Source of the DNA: Candidatus Methanoperedens nitratireducens
GTDB taxonomy: Archaea > Halobacteriota > Methanosarcinia > Methanosarcinales > Methanoperedenaceae
Assembly (NCBI RefSeq): GCF_000685155.1
Contig: NZ_JMIY01000001.1
Coordinates: forward strand, 603,458-667,457
Length of the DNA stretch: 64,000 nt
Direction: 5' to 3'
Shown here: positions 39,928 to 50,353 of the stretch, in pieces
How the letters are laid out: each line of letters starts with the position of its first letter
How positions within the stretch are numbered: position 1 is the first letter of the stretch
Notes under the pieces: generated by a model
The model's input: only the letters and a program-made list of their open reading frames with translations
Database searches by the model: none
Told to the model about the DNA's origin: nothing
Made by a program: the position numbers and the translations under genes

Positions 39928-40203
39928 TCATTGTTCAACGAATAGACTCCTCAACATATCCATGTTCTCTTTAATCTTCAATCTTTTAATCCATTTTTCC
40001 AAATGTTTTCGTTCTATTAAACCTCCTCCGATCTTTACTATTACTTCAGCAGCTTCTTTTTCATTAGGCACCTTCAGAATTATTGTTTTCTCAATATCAA
40101 CTCTTCCTAAGTACTTTTGTTTTGATCTCTTTTCCACCCTGTCCCAATATGTGAGATATTTGTACTTACGCCCCTTGATTTCCCGTATGAATTCCTTTGC
40201 CAT
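39928..40203 (-). CDS. Small basic protein inside the palindrome-flanked element
   Basis: A 91-residue protein. Residues 1-36 (KEFIREIKGRKYKYLTYWD, then RVEKRSKQKYLGRVD) resemble the N-terminal DNA-binding beta segment of IS1634/IS4-type transposases. The remainder is a Lys-rich helical region (RKHLEKWIKRLKIKENMDML) and no DDE core is present. It could be a truncated transposase that still binds the element ends, or a regulator of the TGTAACATGTTACA palindrome ten bases before its start codon. Confidence 0.55.
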   Translation of the reverse strand: MAKEFIREIKGRKYKYLTYWDRVEKRSKQKYLGRVDIEKTIILKVPNEKEAAEVIVKIGGGLIERKHLEKWIKRLKIKENMDMLRSLFVEQ

Positions 40204-40212
40204 TATTCCTGT

Positions 40213-40226
40213 TGTAACATGTTACA
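40213..40226. promoter_or_regulatory. Palindrome TGTAACATGTTACA before the 91-residue gene
   Basis: A perfect 14-bp palindrome 10 bases upstream of the start codon. Related palindromes lie at 39904-39917 (TGTAACTTGTTACA) and 40269-40281 (TGTAACTGTTACA). Placement and repetition suggest an operator or transposase-binding site. Confidence 0.5.
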
Positions 40227-40333
40227 ATAGCATAAGAATTTGCTAACATAATTTTTACTTTTGTATGTTGTAACTGTTACACTGGTTTACTGCAAGCATA
40301 AAAAACAGTTAAGTTTAAATGGTAAACCTATGA

Positions 40334-40705
40334 ATTGGTAACCACCAAAATGTTTTCAATGAGTTTGGGAATGAGTTTGAATTCACTGAAAATAACATCT
40401 TTCGCCGAAAAATTTCCCCTCAATGTCCTGAATGTGGGAACAATATGGTTCATAACGGCTACAACGAGTATACTAAAAAAAGTCTTGGCATAATAAAAAT
40501 TGGCAAATATCTATGCAAGCATTGTGGTAAAATGTTGGAAGAAAAAAGAACTGCATGGGAGAAAATTAAAACAGAATTTTTCAATCAACTTGGGCTAATT
40601 TACCAGCAGCTTAGATTGAATCATGTTTCATATCAGAGAATCTCAGACAAAAAATCACTGGATTTTAGGATTGTGCCGGCACGGAAAAAATTAGTATATT
40701 TCTAA
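40334..40705 (+). pseudogene. N-terminal fragment of a zinc-ribbon transposase
   Basis: An open frame that has no plausible start at its beginning reads [24 protein letters not shown], then [15 protein letters not shown] and a helical segment, and ends at 40705. CPECG and CKHCG form a typical transposase N-terminal zinc ribbon; the catalytic domain is missing. The first ATG (40445) lies after the first Cys pair, so the gene is broken at both ends. The inverted repeat of the neighbouring small element runs into its 5' end. Confidence 0.55.
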
Positions 40706-40863
40706 CACTCTTCTTCAGAAAGTATAGGAAATAAAGGTTCGGGTGATGCTGAAGATGTGTTCTCTACAGAGAAAATAATATTTGTAGTAACGTCAATTAT
40801 TTGACGCGCTGACGTCAATCCAGCACTTTTGAAAGGTGAATCTGTAGAACTTGAAGTTTCCAT
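40702..40863 (-). CDS. Short open frame after the SDH peptidase gene
   Basis: A 53-codon frame on the same strand as, and 44 bases after, the SDH peptidase gene. It encodes a Ser/Thr-rich, acidic-tailed peptide ([15 protein letters not shown] ... PILSEEEC) and contains two TGACGTCA-like blocks. No family or ribosome-binding site is evident, so it is only a possibility. Confidence 0.28.
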
Positions 40864-40907
40864 TATTAACACATCCGATATTGCCTATCAATATGTATGA
40901 TGGTAAA

Positions 40908-41927
40908 CTATATAGTATTATCTATTAACCATCCATCACTCAGTACTCTTTCTTGGAATGCCACCACAGGCATTGGTATCCCTGGCTGATTTATTTGCAT
41001 CCTTCTAACCTCTTTTGTTGTTCGATACACATGAGTTAGATCTATAGACTCAATGATACCCCTATTAAAGTTTCCTGTTTGAGTCTCAACTGTTCTTAGA
41101 AAGACCTCTGGACTATAAGGTGTGTCAAGGGACAGAAGTTCATTGTATTTATCGTAAAGCTTGACTGTATTCTTATCCAGACTTTCCGAAACATCAATTA
41201 CATTTAACTTAAAGACATCTTTTGCCTCTTTTCGCCCAATCAGGTAATCATGTGAGAATCTCTCTTTTGTCAAAGTGTTAACAATAAAATCTATCTTATC
41301 TTCATCTGACATATGATATGAAAGTAAAGTCTTTGCCAAGAATGCTATTTGCTCCCTTGCTCTATAAACTGCACCCAAAACGATAGGATTTACTCTTGAA
41401 GATAACTGTTCGAATGCTTTTACCCTAGAATCTTCATTTTTAAAATCTGCTTGAGTTTTACCGAGGTCCATATAACCCACAACATCTTCCACATTAATAG
41501 GAACATTCATGACAGCGCCTGGTTGACCCGGAATAGGAACTGTAGGGCTTAAAGGATGATTAACGGATGGATCTATTGGACCTAATTGCCCCATTTTTGT
41601 CATAATAATTTCGTTTGCCCCTAAAGCAATAAGAGTTGCGCAGCTATATGCTTTAAACGGAACAAAAACAGTAAGTTTATCACAAAACTCTCGAATTAAA
41701 TTTACTAAACCATACCCAGCTATAGTTATGCCACCAGTACTGTACAAAAATAAGTCTATCGAATCTTGATGGCCTATCTGTGAAAGGTGTTTAAAAAATA
41801 GAGGAAATATATCGCTTGCAATTCTTGTTTCTAATCCCCTTCTATCTCCTGCAATATATGATATAATCTTTGAACCTCGTTCCTCTTCGATTTCTTTAAT
41901 AATTTGTAATCTTTCTTGCCTTGTCAT
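40908..41927 (-). CDS. SDH-type serine proteinase (ClpP/SppA-like)
   Basis: A 339-residue protein of the serine dehydrogenase proteinase family, within the ClpP/crotonase fold. The oxyanion and nucleophile regions are visible: LFLYSTGGITIAGYGLVNLI and KAYSCATLIALGANEIIM (Ser nucleophile). MGQLGPIDPSVN is the conserved block that follows. No signal peptide or membrane helix is seen, so it should be cytoplasmic. Its role in archaea is unclear; such genes often sit in accessory regions. It has an A+T-rich composition like its surroundings. Confidence 0.82.
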   Translation of the reverse strand: MTRQERLQIIKEIEEERGSKIISYIAGDRRGLETRIASDIFPLFFKHLSQIGHQDSIDLFLYSTGGITIAGYGLVNLIREFCDKLTVFVPFKAYSCATLIALGANEIIMTKMGQLGPIDPSVNHPLSPTVPIPGQPGAVMNVPINVEDVVGYMDLGKTQADFKNEDSRVKAFEQLSSRVNPIVLGAVYRAREQIAFLAKTLLSYHMSDEDKIDFIVNTLTKERFSHDYLIGRKEAKDVFKLNVIDVSESLDKNTVKLYDKYNELLSLDTPYSPEVFLRTVETQTGNFNRGIIESIDLTHVYRTTKEVRRMQINQPGIPMPVVAFQERVLSDGWLIDNTI

Positions 41928-42613
41928 AATACTCTAAAACCTTTGATTCTATTTAGCATTTATGTTAAATATATCTCAAAATCTTATATCACTTATTCCA
42001 CTTGTTTCGTGCCCTTCCAATTAGCAAAAGCCAAAAGCGACAAGTGAACGATAGAACTCCTCATGCACCAGCGCGTGGATGCCTCGTGATTCAGAGTCTG
42101 TCTAGTAATTCAAAGCCTTGAAAAAAAGGAGACTTATTAGGGCCTTAAATCGAAAAACGAGGAAAAATTTTTGTTGATTTTTATTACTGCAAGTAATTAC
42201 CGGACAGCCTCTTCATCACGAGGTAGTGACGGGTTCATACTTTCAACTTATGAGTTTTTGCTTTCAACTTATGGTTCCAGTTCACAATACTTCCCTTAGC
42301 ATCGTTCCCACAAGAGAGCCGCTTACGACCAAAAAAAATCTTTGTCTTCGAGAAGAATGTATCTCAGTATTTCTGGAGGATGGACGGGAAGGCGGGCGTG
42401 CTTTTGAGTATTCCTACTCAAGGTGGTTTTGTTCTGATTCGCGGTTGATGAATATGGATGACGTGGATTTTACGAACATTTTTAGGCAATTGATAATCAC
42501 GACAAGCTTTATCTCATTTTAGCCTGAAATCAGCATGTAATGTTTATCAAACAGAGAATTTTTAATAAGTTTCAATCAATCCGAAAAAATAAGGAATGTT
42601 GGGGGCTCAATAA
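41928..42613. other. Intergenic region upstream of polC
   Basis: A 686-bp stretch without a supported gene. It has two fragments of the dispersed repeat type: GGATGCCTCGTGATTCAG at 42077-42094 and CATCACGAGGTAGTGACGGG near 42214-42233. A 98-codon plus-strand frame at 42226-42522 has no family resemblance or ribosome-binding site and is not called. The last 70 bases are A/T-rich and likely contain the polC promoter. Confidence 0.45.
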
Positions 42614-45600
42614 ATGAAATTCACCGCCAGCGACACAATGCTCGCCTACTTCAACACCCTCGAATCCGAACTTAACCGCGCCATCGCCCTCGCCAACCGT
42701 GCGCGAGCGAACGGCGCCGACCCAAGGCCAGAAATAGAGATACCCATTGCAAAGGACCTGGCTGACCGGGTCGAGAAGCTAATTGGCGTGGAGGGGGTTG
42801 CAAAAAGACTGCGGGAACTTGAGATGACCATGTCGCGTGAAGAGGCTGCCCTGCAGGTGGGCCTTGATGTGGCAGGTGGGAAAATCTCAAGCTTTGAATC
42901 TAAAAAAGATGCTATTGATAAAGCCGTGCGGGTAGCAGTTGCAGTTCTCACAGAGGGAGTGGTAGCTGCCCCGATTGAAGGTATTGCCAGGATCGATCTC
43001 TCAAAGAATGATGACGGCTCGGATTATATCCGTATATATTACTCAGGCCCTATCCGGAGTGCAGGCGGTACTGCACAGGCACTATCAGTCCTTGCTGCAG
43101 ATTATGTGCGCAGGAGCCTGGGGATTAGCCCGTTTATTCCGAGACCTGAGGAGGTTGAGCGGTATGTTGAGGAGATCACAGCGTACCGCAGGGTTGCCAA
43201 TCTCCAGTACCTGCCCTCTGATAACGAGATACGGCTTATCGTGAAAAACTGTCCTATATGCATAGACGGTGAGCCCACAGAAGAGGCAGAGGTTGAGGGA
43301 AGGCGCGACCTTCCGCGTATTGAGACAAACAGGATTCGCGGCGGCATGGCGCTTGTCATTGCAGAAGGCATAGCCCTCAAGGCCCCGAAAGTGAAAAAAC
43401 ATGTTGATAAGCTCAGGCTTGATGGCTGGGACTGGCTTGATAAATTTAATGTTACGGTTAAAAGTGATGATACCTCGGCAGTACTTAAGCCGAAGGACAA
43501 GTACCTGCAGGACCTGATAGCAGGCAGGCCTGTTTTTTCATACCCATCAATGCCAGGGGGATTCAGGCTCAGGTACGGAAGAAGCAGGAATACAAGTTTT
43601 GCCGCTGCAGGCATCAGCCCGGCCACAATGGTAATTATGGCAGATTTCATCGCAGCAGGCACGCAGATCAAGGTAGAGCGGCCGGGGAAAGCTGCAGGCA
43701 TAGCGCCTGTGGATACGATTGAAGGGCCAACTGTCCGCCTGCTCAACGGGGATGTTCTGAGGGTGGATACCCAGGAAGAGGCCCTCAGGATAAGGCAGTC
43801 AGTACAGGTGATCCTTGATATCGGTGAGCTCTTAATAAACTTCGGGGATTTTCTTGAGAATAACCACCCCCTTGCGCCATCCTCATACTGCTATGAGTGG
43901 TGGATACAGGAACTCGGGGCAAGAACATCCATAGAACCTGGAGACCTGAAAAATCCAGATCAAAAAACCGCACTTTCCTTATCCGATACCTATGCGGTGC
44001 CGCTTCATCCAAAATATACCTATCTCTGGCATGATATCAGCATAGAGCAGTATATTGAGCTTGCAGAGTACATACAGAAGAATGGTATATACGCTGAAAT
44101 AGTCTCGTTTCCTCTTGATGATAAAATAAAAGACATACTTGAGATACTTCTTGTGCCCCATAAAGTACGCGACAGGCAGATCCATATTGAGGAGCCCCTT
44201 CCTCTCCTGAGGTGCCTCGGGCTTGATTGCAGCCTGAACAAAACATGGACTGAGCCGGAATCTAACATCATGGATACAGTCTCAAAAGTGAGCGGTATCA
44301 CGATCAGAAAAAGGGCACCAACAAGGATCGGGGGCAGGATGGGGAGGCCTGAGAAGTCTGATAAGCGCGAGATGAGGCCTGCGCCTCATGTGCTTTTCCC
44401 TATCGGCGAGGCAGGAGGGAGGAGGCGCTCACTTAAGAGCGCAAAGGATTATGTCGATAACGGTGAGGAAAAGAATAGCGAGTTCAGAGTCGGGCTATCT
44501 GTCCAGAAAGAGAAGATAGGTACGATAACAGTCCAGGCAGGTGAGCGCATCTGTCCTCTGTGTAAAATCCGCACATTCAAGAACAGGTGCAAATGCGGTG
44601 AGTTCACGCATCTGCTGCTTAGATGTCCATCCTGCAATATAGAGGTAAATAAGCCCCTGTGCCCTAAATGTAAAAAAGAGACGACATCGGTCACAGAGAT
44701 GGATATCGACTTTAAATCAGAGTACCAGCTTGCCCTGAGTAATGTGGGCGAGAGGGATGTTTTTGAATCGATAAAAGGTGTTTTAGGGCTTACATCAAAA
44801 CACAAGACGCCTGAGCCGCTTGAGAAGGGGATTTTGCGCGCAAAACATGATATCGTGATGTTCAAGGACGGGACTGTGAGATACGATCTATCGGATCTGC
44901 CTCTTACGCATATCAGGCCTGATGAGATAGGCGTTACTGTGGAAAAATTAAAGCAACTCGGTTATATGTATGATATCCATGGAAAACCGCTTGCTGAGAA
45001 GAACCAGGTACTTGAGCTTAAAGTCCAGGATATTATCGTCTCAAAAGACTGCGCTGAATACCTCTTAAAGACTGCAGGGTTCATTGATGACCTCCTGACA
45101 AAATATTATAAAGTAGAGCCCTATTACTCTCTGGGCAGCATTGATGACCTGATCGGAGAGCTGGTAATAGGGCTTGCACCCCATACATCGGCAGGCGTGC
45201 TCGGGCGTCTGGTCGGGTTCACGTCCGCATCCGTGGGCTATGCCCATCCCTTCTTCCATGCTGCAAAGAGACGTAACTGCTTCCATGGAGATGAAAAATT
45301 ATTGATTTACAGAGGAGATGGCTTTGAGCTTTTAACGATTCGCGAGCTTGTTGAACACGGTCTTACCGGCAAAAGAGAAAAAGATGATTTTGGAACCGAA
45401 TACAAGGAGATACAAGGCCTGAAAACATTCGCTTTCAACATAAAAACAAAAAAATTCGAGCTGGCGGATATAACCCATGTTTCAAAACATATTCCTCCTG
45501 AAAAGCTGATCGAAATAAAAACGAAAAGCGGTAGAAAGATAATCGTGACTAAAGATCATCCGTTCCCGGATAAATCAGGAATAAAAGTGAGGGCGGAGTA

Positions 45601-47434
45601 TGCAGATGAATTATTAATCCCCTGGAACCTCAAAAGACCTCCTGTTGAAACTAAAGAGAACATCGACCTGCTTTCGATAAGCGACGCTGAAGACATAATG
45701 ATAAGGACAGAAAGCGATGTTTTCGAGGAGAATGTACCTCTTTCACAGATAAGCAAAAATCTTGGAATGAGTTATAAGACATTTACGAATTATATTTACA
45801 GAAAATCATATCCGTTAGAGCTGGTCAACAGATTTAATCCTGACGTAATCGATACAGGAAATTACCTGATAGGGAGCAGAAGAGATAAGGTTTCTATAAA
45901 ACCCAGCATAACCGTGGATGAAGATTTCTTATCACTGTTAGGATTTTATTTAGCTGAAGGGTTTATTAAGAAGAATCAAATCAATTGTCATCAGGTATCT
46001 GTAACCGCTACTAAAGAATGGACAAAACGCATATTAAAAGAAAAAATAAACGCTGTTTTTGGCTTATGCCCCAGTATTTCAGGAAACCATGTAACGATAT
46101 GCTCAAGATTTGTCTACGAACTTTTTGAGAAACTGAAAGTCGGTAAAGATGCGAAAACAAAGAGGGTTCCGAACTTTGTGTACTCTCTACCAGAGGATAA
46201 GATAAGTGCATTTTTGAGAGGTTATTTCACCGGAGATGGATCGTGCTCTTTGCAGAGCACGTTAGAGGTCAATTTAACTTCAGTAAATAAATGGCTGATA
46301 GATGGTGTGTCTTTCCTTTTGATGTTTTCTGGAATTAAGCACTCTATCTACGAGGAAGAACGGGCTGTAAAAAGCAACCTCATTCTAAAATTCTATGGAA
46401 AACCGAAATTGATCCATTCATATAAGATAAGGATTTATGGCAGCGAAGCAAGAAGATTCATAGAAGACATAGGCTTCCTCGGTGAAAAGCAGAAGCATGC
46501 TGAAGAATTGCTTAAAAAATGGCTGGCTAAGAAAGGTCGGTCAAGAACCTGTTTTGATGAAGATGTGTTCATTGATAAAGTTGTAGAAAGAAAAGAGATA
46601 AGCTCTCAAGATAAATATGTATATAATCTGACAGTCGATACCCACCACAGCCTCATTTGCTCGGGAATTACTACCTTTCAGTGCGACGGCGATGAGGACT
46701 GCGTGATGCTCTTGATGGATGGTCTTCTGAACTTCTCGCGCTCATATCTTCCAGATAAACGAGGCGGACAGATGGATGCGCCTCTTGTGCTGACCTCGCG
46801 CATCGATCCAAATGAAGTCGATAAGGAGGCGCATAACATAGATGTGCTCTTCCAGTACCCTCTTGAGTTCTATGAGGCAACGCTGGAATACAAGAATCCC
46901 AAAGACCTTGCCAGGCTCATAGATACTGTGAGCGGAAGGCTTGGCACGCCAGGACAGTATGAGGGCTTTGGCTTCACTCATGATACCACGAATATAGCAG
47001 CAGGCCCAAAGAACAGTGCATACAAAACGCTCGGGAGCATGATCGAAAAGATGGATGCACAGCTTGCCCTGGCCCGGAAGATAAAGGCTGTGGATGCGCA
47101 GGATGTTGCAGAGAGGATCATTAACTCGCACTTCCTGCCTGATCTGATCGGGAACCTGCGCCAGTTCTCAAAACAGAAGGTCAGGTGTACCAAGTGCAAT
47201 GCCAAATACAGGCGCCCTCCCCTGCGCGGGAACTGCTCGAAGTGCGGGGGGAATATCGTGCTTACGGTCCATGAAGGCTCGGTCAGGAAATACCTTGAGA
47301 CATCGATTCGGATCGCGGATGAGTACAATGTGCGAAAGTACACAAAGCAGAGGCTGGAGTTGCTTGAGCTTGAGATGAGGTCTTTATTTGAGAGCGATAA
47401 GGTGAAGCAGAAAGGGCTTGCGGATTTTATGTGA
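42614..47434 (+). CDS. polC: DNA polymerase II (family D) large subunit DP2, intein-containing
   Basis: A 1606-residue precursor of the catalytic subunit of PolD, the archaeal replicative polymerase. Removing the 468-residue intein leaves 1138 residues, normal for DP2. The N-terminal region starts with [16 protein letters not shown] zinc-binding cluster ([16 protein letters not shown]...CPSC...CPKC) lies at 654-696 and a second one (CTKC...CSKCGG) near the C-terminus. The catalytic aspartates are in the CDGDEDC motif right after the intein. The small subunit DP1 is not in the window. The ATG follows a GGGGGCTC sequence. Confidence 0.97.
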   Translation: MKFTASDTMLAYFNTLESELNRAIALANRARANGADPRPEIEIPIAKDLADRVEKLIGVEGVAKRLRELEMTMSREEAALQVGLDVAGGKISSFESKKDAIDKAVRVAVAVLTEGVVAAPIEGIARIDLSKNDDGSDYIRIYYSGPIRSAGGTAQALSVLAADYVRRSLGISPFIPRPEEVERYVEEITAYRRVANLQYLPSDNEIRLIVKNCPICIDGEPTEEAEVEGRRDLPRIETNRIRGGMALVIAEGIALKAPKVKKHVDKLRLDGWDWLDKFNVTVKSDDTSAVLKPKDKYLQDLIAGRPVFSYPSMPGGFRLRYGRSRNTSFAAAGISPATMVIMADFIAAGTQIKVERPGKAAGIAPVDTIEGPTVRLLNGDVLRVDTQEEALRIRQSVQVILDIGELLINFGDFLENNHPLAPSSYCYEWWIQELGARTSIEPGDLKNPDQKTALSLSDTYAVPLHPKYTYLWHDISIEQYIELAEYIQKNGIYAEIVSFPLDDKIKDILEILLVPHKVRDRQIHIEEPLPLLRCLGLDCSLNKTWTEPESNIMDTVSKVSGITIRKRAPTRIGGRMGRPEKSDKREMRPAPHVLFPIGEAGGRRRSLKSAKDYVDNGEEKNSEFRVGLSVQKEKIGTITVQAGERICPLCKIRTFKNRCKCGEFTHLLLRCPSCNIEVNKPLCPKCKKETTSVTEMDIDFKSEYQLALSNVGERDVFESIKGVLGLTSKHKTPEPLEKGILRAKHDIVMFKDGTVRYDLSDLPLTHIRPDEIGVTVEKLKQLGYMYDIHGKPLAEKNQVLELKVQDIIVSKDCAEYLLKTAGFIDDLLTKYYKVEPYYSLGSIDDLIGELVIGLAPHTSAGVLGRLVGFTSASVGYAHPFFHAAKRRNCFHGDEKLLIYRGDGFELLTIRELVEHGLTGKREKDDFGTEYKEIQGLKTFAFNIKTKKFELADITHVSKHIPPEKLIEIKTKSGRKIIVTKDHPFPDKSGIKVRAEYADELLIPWNLKRPPVETKENIDLLSISDAEDIMIRTESDVFEENVPLSQISKNLGMSYKTFTNYIYRKSYPLELVNRFNPDVIDTGNYLIGSRRDKVSIKPSITVDEDFLSLLGFYLAEGFIKKNQINCHQVSVTATKEWTKRILKEKINAVFGLCPSISGNHVTICSRFVYELFEKLKVGKDAKTKRVPNFVYSLPEDKISAFLRGYFTGDGSCSLQSTLEVNLTSVNKWLIDGVSFLLMFSGIKHSIYEEERAVKSNLILKFYGKPKLIHSYKIRIYGSEARRFIEDIGFLGEKQKHAEELLKKWLAKKGRSRTCFDEDVFIDKVVERKEISSQDKYVYNLTVDTHHSLICSGITTFQCDGDEDCVMLLMDGLLNFSRSYLPDKRGGQMDAPLVLTSRIDPNEVDKEAHNIDVLFQYPLEFYEATLEYKNPKDLARLIDTVSGRLGTPGQYEGFGFTHDTTNIAAGPKNSAYKTLGSMIEKMDAQLALARKIKAVDAQDVAERIINSHFLPDLIGNLRQFSKQKVRCTKCNAKYRRPPLRGNCSKCGGNIVLTVHEGSVRKYLETSIRIADEYNVRKYTKQRLELLELEMRSLFESDKVKQKGLADFM
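45278..46681 (+). other. Intein in DP2 with LAGLIDADG endonuclease
   Basis: An in-frame 468-residue intein (precursor residues 889-1356) inserted after RRN and before CDGDEDC, that is, directly in the polymerase active site. It begins with Cys (CFHGDEKLL, block A), has block B in VTKDHPF, two LAGLIDADG-like helices ([11 protein letters not shown] and [11 protein letters not shown]), block [14 protein letters not shown] and ends CSGITTFQ before Cys. The last residue is Gln rather than Asn and the usual His before it is missing, a variation known from PolII inteins. It is more A+T-rich than the host gene. The endonuclease motifs look intact. Confidence 0.93.
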
Positions 47435-47444
47435 GGGATGGGTT

Positions 47445-48329
47445 TTAAAATTCATAGATCTCCGGGCCATACGAGCTGAAAATAATAACCCTTTTCTGTA
47501 ATTTTGTTTCTATCGATCTATCGTAAAAGGATCTATGGATGAACGAAAGCTCAATCTCTCTTTTTTTCCTTACTATATCTTTTTCATTCCCTTCGTATTT
47601 CTTAGATAGATGTGTTCCTTTATTAAGCAGCATGCTTCTCAAACACAGGGCAATAAGCATAATAATCTGCCTATCGCTCCAGTTTATGTTAGAAGAGCCG
47701 TTCTGGGCATAAACAAAGCTGTTGCTATCCAGTTTTCCATAAAGCCACATATCGCCGTTCACATAACCCTTGGCATGCCTGAGGATTACATTTGCCTCTG
47801 GCAGTGTTTTAAAAAATTCCTTTCCCTCATATGCAGCCCATCTAGTAGAGTAGTTAATCAGGAAATGCACGGTATGCTCAGCGCTTATTGCAGTTATCTC
47901 TTCAAGGCTTCTTAGATCCTCTCTCAGATCGTAATCAGCATCCTTCGGGCCAATACTGCTGTCGTATTTACCCACAAACCTTAACCTGACATTGTTCTTC
48001 CTGGAATACTCCCTGTACATTTCAACATGCCGCCGCATGCCCTCATATATATCACTGTAATTTACTCTTTCCTTATGTCCCTCGTGTATAACATTGATAT
48101 AGCTGTTCTTTGCACCCAGCACTCTGAGAAAGTGGATAAATCTCATGACAAATAATCCACCATCGAAATATGCCTCAGATCCATCAAGTTCGGTAGACGT
48201 CCTGGTACCATCGGTCATATCGTAGATGACCAGCTCCTCCATATTTTTTCTGGAGCTATCAATATCCAGTTTCTCACAGCATTCTTTAAATATTCCATGG
48301 ATTTTTTCATCTGAAGGTAGGGTTATCAT
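47445..48329 (-). CDS. Hypothetical protein, possibly cis-prenyltransferase-like
   Basis: A 294-residue soluble protein. The order of segments (EGMRRHVEMYREYSRKNNVRLRFVGKYD, then HFLINYSTRWA, then ILRHAKGYVNGDMWLYG...NINWSDRQIIML) is loosely like undecaprenyl-diphosphate-synthase-family proteins, where an RxG region and a W-containing motif follow in that order. The canonical N-terminal DGNRR motif is absent, so any such activity is doubtful. It is convergent with polC, ten bases from its stop. Confidence 0.5.
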   Translation of the reverse strand: MITLPSDEKIHGIFKECCEKLDIDSSRKNMEELVIYDMTDGTRTSTELDGSEAYFDGGLFVMRFIHFLRVLGAKNSYINVIHEGHKERVNYSDIYEGMRRHVEMYREYSRKNNVRLRFVGKYDSSIGPKDADYDLREDLRSLEEITAISAEHTVHFLINYSTRWAAYEGKEFFKTLPEANVILRHAKGYVNGDMWLYGKLDSNSFVYAQNGSSNINWSDRQIIMLIALCLRSMLLNKGTHLSKKYEGNEKDIVRKKREIELSFIHRSFYDRSIETKLQKRVIIFSSYGPEIYEF

Positions 48330-48417
48330 AGTTATTCTTCCGTGTTTTAGTTCAGTAGGATGCCACTATATTAAGGATTGGATGTATTATAATTCTCTCT
48401 AAATAGCTCAAGGCAAT

Positions 48418-49146
48418 ATGACTACGTATGGTTCACTGTTAAAAGATGGAGAGAGAATCCAGGCCATTGATCTTATCAGAGGGGTTGATATTATTCTTAT
48501 GGTTTTGTTTAATTATTCCGTCACTTTAAGTTATTTCGGACTGATCTACTTATCATCAAGTTATCTCTACTGGTTTATTTTTCCAAGATCAATAGCTTCT
48601 ATTTTTATTTTCTTATCAGGCGTTGTTGCCTATATAAGCTATGAGAAGAGTAAGAATTTTAACAAAAGATATTTTGTAAGAGGGTTAAAGCTTCTGCTTT
48701 TTGCTTTTTTAATTACTCTTTTTACTTACATACTGGTGCCAGAGAGAACAATATACTTCGGCATACTGCATTTTTTTGCTGTTAGCTCTTTTCTTGTGCC
48801 ATTTTTCATTAAATACAGTAAACTCAACTTAATTGCCGGGGTATCGATTATACTATCAGGCTTATACTTACAGCGAACAGAATTCGATTTCCCTTACCTG
48901 TTATGGTTAGGCCTTATACCTGAAAACTTTTCTACATTCGATTACTTTCCCCTGATACCATGGCTTGGAGTGCTTTTGCTTGGTGCATATTCCGGGAAAT
49001 ATATTACCAGAAGAGCAAATAGAAGATTTAAAAGCAAGCTGGCTGGCATATTCATATCCTTAGGTAAAAACTCTCTGACAGTTTATTTAATTCACCAGCC
49101 AGTACTCGTCTTTCTTTTGATAATCATGGGGTTTAAACTCGACTAA
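48418..49146 (+). CDS. DUF1624/HGSNAT-like membrane acyltransferase
   Basis: A 242-residue integral membrane protein with about seven helices. The opening RIQAIDLIRGVDIILMVLFNYSVTL and the closing LGKNSLTVYLIHQPVLVFLLI are typical of the heparan-alpha-glucosaminide N-acetyltransferase-like DUF1624 family, which moves acyl groups across membranes. The histidine in YLIHQP is conserved in the superfamily. Substrate unknown. It diverges from the gene at 47445. Confidence 0.8.
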   Translation: MTTYGSLLKDGERIQAIDLIRGVDIILMVLFNYSVTLSYFGLIYLSSSYLYWFIFPRSIASIFIFLSGVVAYISYEKSKNFNKRYFVRGLKLLLFAFLITLFTYILVPERTIYFGILHFFAVSSFLVPFFIKYSKLNLIAGVSIILSGLYLQRTEFDFPYLLWLGLIPENFSTFDYFPLIPWLGVLLLGAYSGKYITRRANRRFKSKLAGIFISLGKNSLTVYLIHQPVLVFLLIIMGFKLD

Positions 49147-49236
49147 TAGTGTTATAATTAAGTGCTCAAGGGGCGCAACCCTTGATGCTTAAGAGACCAT
49201 GAGGATAGATTATAATGCTGCTGGATTATGAAAAAG

Positions 49237-50253
49237 TTATGCTATGGTCTCATTTATAGATCTATATAATGTATCGCGCTGCTGGGGTATTCTGTTTATC
49301 TCTCTTATCAGGTGCTCAAACTCCTCCGGCGCCATGTACTCTCCATTTCTTGAACCTGCGCTCCTGGATATATTCTCCTCCATCAGTGTTCCTCCCAGGT
49401 CATTCGCCCCGGCGTTTAGAGCAGATTGTGCCAGTTTCTTACCGAGCTTTACCCAGCTTGCCTGGATGTTCCTGATATGTGGATACAGGAGTACCCTGGC
49501 AAGCGCATGGAATTTTAGATCCTCGAACCCATAATAGATCTGCTTTCCTGCGCCCAGGCTGTTATTGGATGGCATAAATGGAAGGGGTACAAACTCTGTA
49601 AAACCATCCGTTTCTTTCTGTAGATCACGGATTATTAAAATGTGCTCGATCCGTTCCTCCAGGTTTTCGATATGCCCATACATGATCGTTGCAGTCGTGC
49701 GAATTCCCGATTTATGGGCACTCCTGACAACATCGATCCATTCACTGGTTGTTAGCTTCTCAGGACATATCTCCTTTCTAACCCTGTCAACGAGTATCTC
49801 TGCAGCCGTACCGGGCATGGAGCCAAGACCTGATTTTCTCAGGTTCAAGAGCGCTTCTTTTACACTTACATTGCTGTTCCGGGCGGCATGGTGCACTTCC
49901 ATGGGAGAGAATGCATGGATATGCAGTTGCGGGAATTCTTCCTTAATCGCCTCAAGAATCTCACAGTAGCTGAGAACGTCCCGATCAGGAAGAAGCCCAC
50001 CCTGGATACATACCTCTGTGGCATTGATCTTGACTGCGGCTCTTACCTTTCCAAGGATCTCAGGTATGGATAAGATATATCCATCAGGCTTCCTGAACGC
50101 GCAGAACCTGCATGTTCCGATGCACCTGTTTGTAAAATTGATGTTCCTGTTGATCACATAGGTTACTTTATCTCCTACTGCTTTTTTTCTAAGCCTGTCA
50201 GCAAGGGGAAAAAGAAACGATGGACTATTATAAAGAGCCTGCGCATCGTCCAT
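49237..50253 (-). CDS. cofH: F420 biosynthesis: CofH (tyrosine 4-hydroxybenzyl transferase)
   Basis: A 338-residue radical SAM enzyme that joins a tyrosine-derived group to 5-amino-6-ribitylaminouracil, the first half of Fo synthesis. The Fe-S motif is CIGTCRFC, with QGGLLPD, HAFSPMEVHHAAR and TATIMYGHIE as typical family blocks. The first ATG (50253) makes the protein start late. In-frame codons upstream (QSFKDDVLGHIETGNCTMDDA) look like the family's normal N-terminus but have no ATG, GTG or TTG. An AGGTGGT near 50333 suggests initiation on a rare codon (ATT or ATA). It follows cofG by 100 bases. Confidence 0.93.
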   Translation of the reverse strand: MDDAQALYNSPSFLFPLADRLRKKAVGDKVTYVINRNINFTNRCIGTCRFCAFRKPDGYILSIPEILGKVRAAVKINATEVCIQGGLLPDRDVLSYCEILEAIKEEFPQLHIHAFSPMEVHHAARNSNVSVKEALLNLRKSGLGSMPGTAAEILVDRVRKEICPEKLTTSEWIDVVRSAHKSGIRTTATIMYGHIENLEERIEHILIIRDLQKETDGFTEFVPLPFMPSNNSLGAGKQIYYGFEDLKFHALARVLLYPHIRNIQASWVKLGKKLAQSALNAGANDLGGTLMEENISRSAGSRNGEYMAPEEFEHLIREINRIPQQRDTLYRSINETIA

Positions 50254-50353
50254 TGTGCAGTTTCCTGTCTCGATATGCCCGAGGACATCATCCTTAAAGC
50301 TTTGTAGTATCTGTATAATACCACCTGAATTTGGGGTTTAAATGCGATACCTG

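Larger units (their letters stand above)
39849..40350 (-). mobile_element. Possible ~500-bp mobile element with nested palindromes
   Basis: Outer inverted repeats read TGGTGGTTACCAA on the left (about 39852-39864) and the complement on the right (about 40335-40347). Inside lies a second pair based on ACCAGTGTAAC (left 39899-39909, right 40276-40286 inverted). Three palindromes of the form TGTAAC-n-GTTACA occur at 39904, 40213 and 40269. One 91-codon gene is enclosed. The size and symmetry suggest a small insertion sequence derivative or MITE-like element. Confidence 0.5.

Noticed and set aside
42226-42522. 98-codon open frame upstream of polC
   Set aside because: No family resemblance, no ribosome-binding site, uneven composition, and it overlaps repeat fragments.
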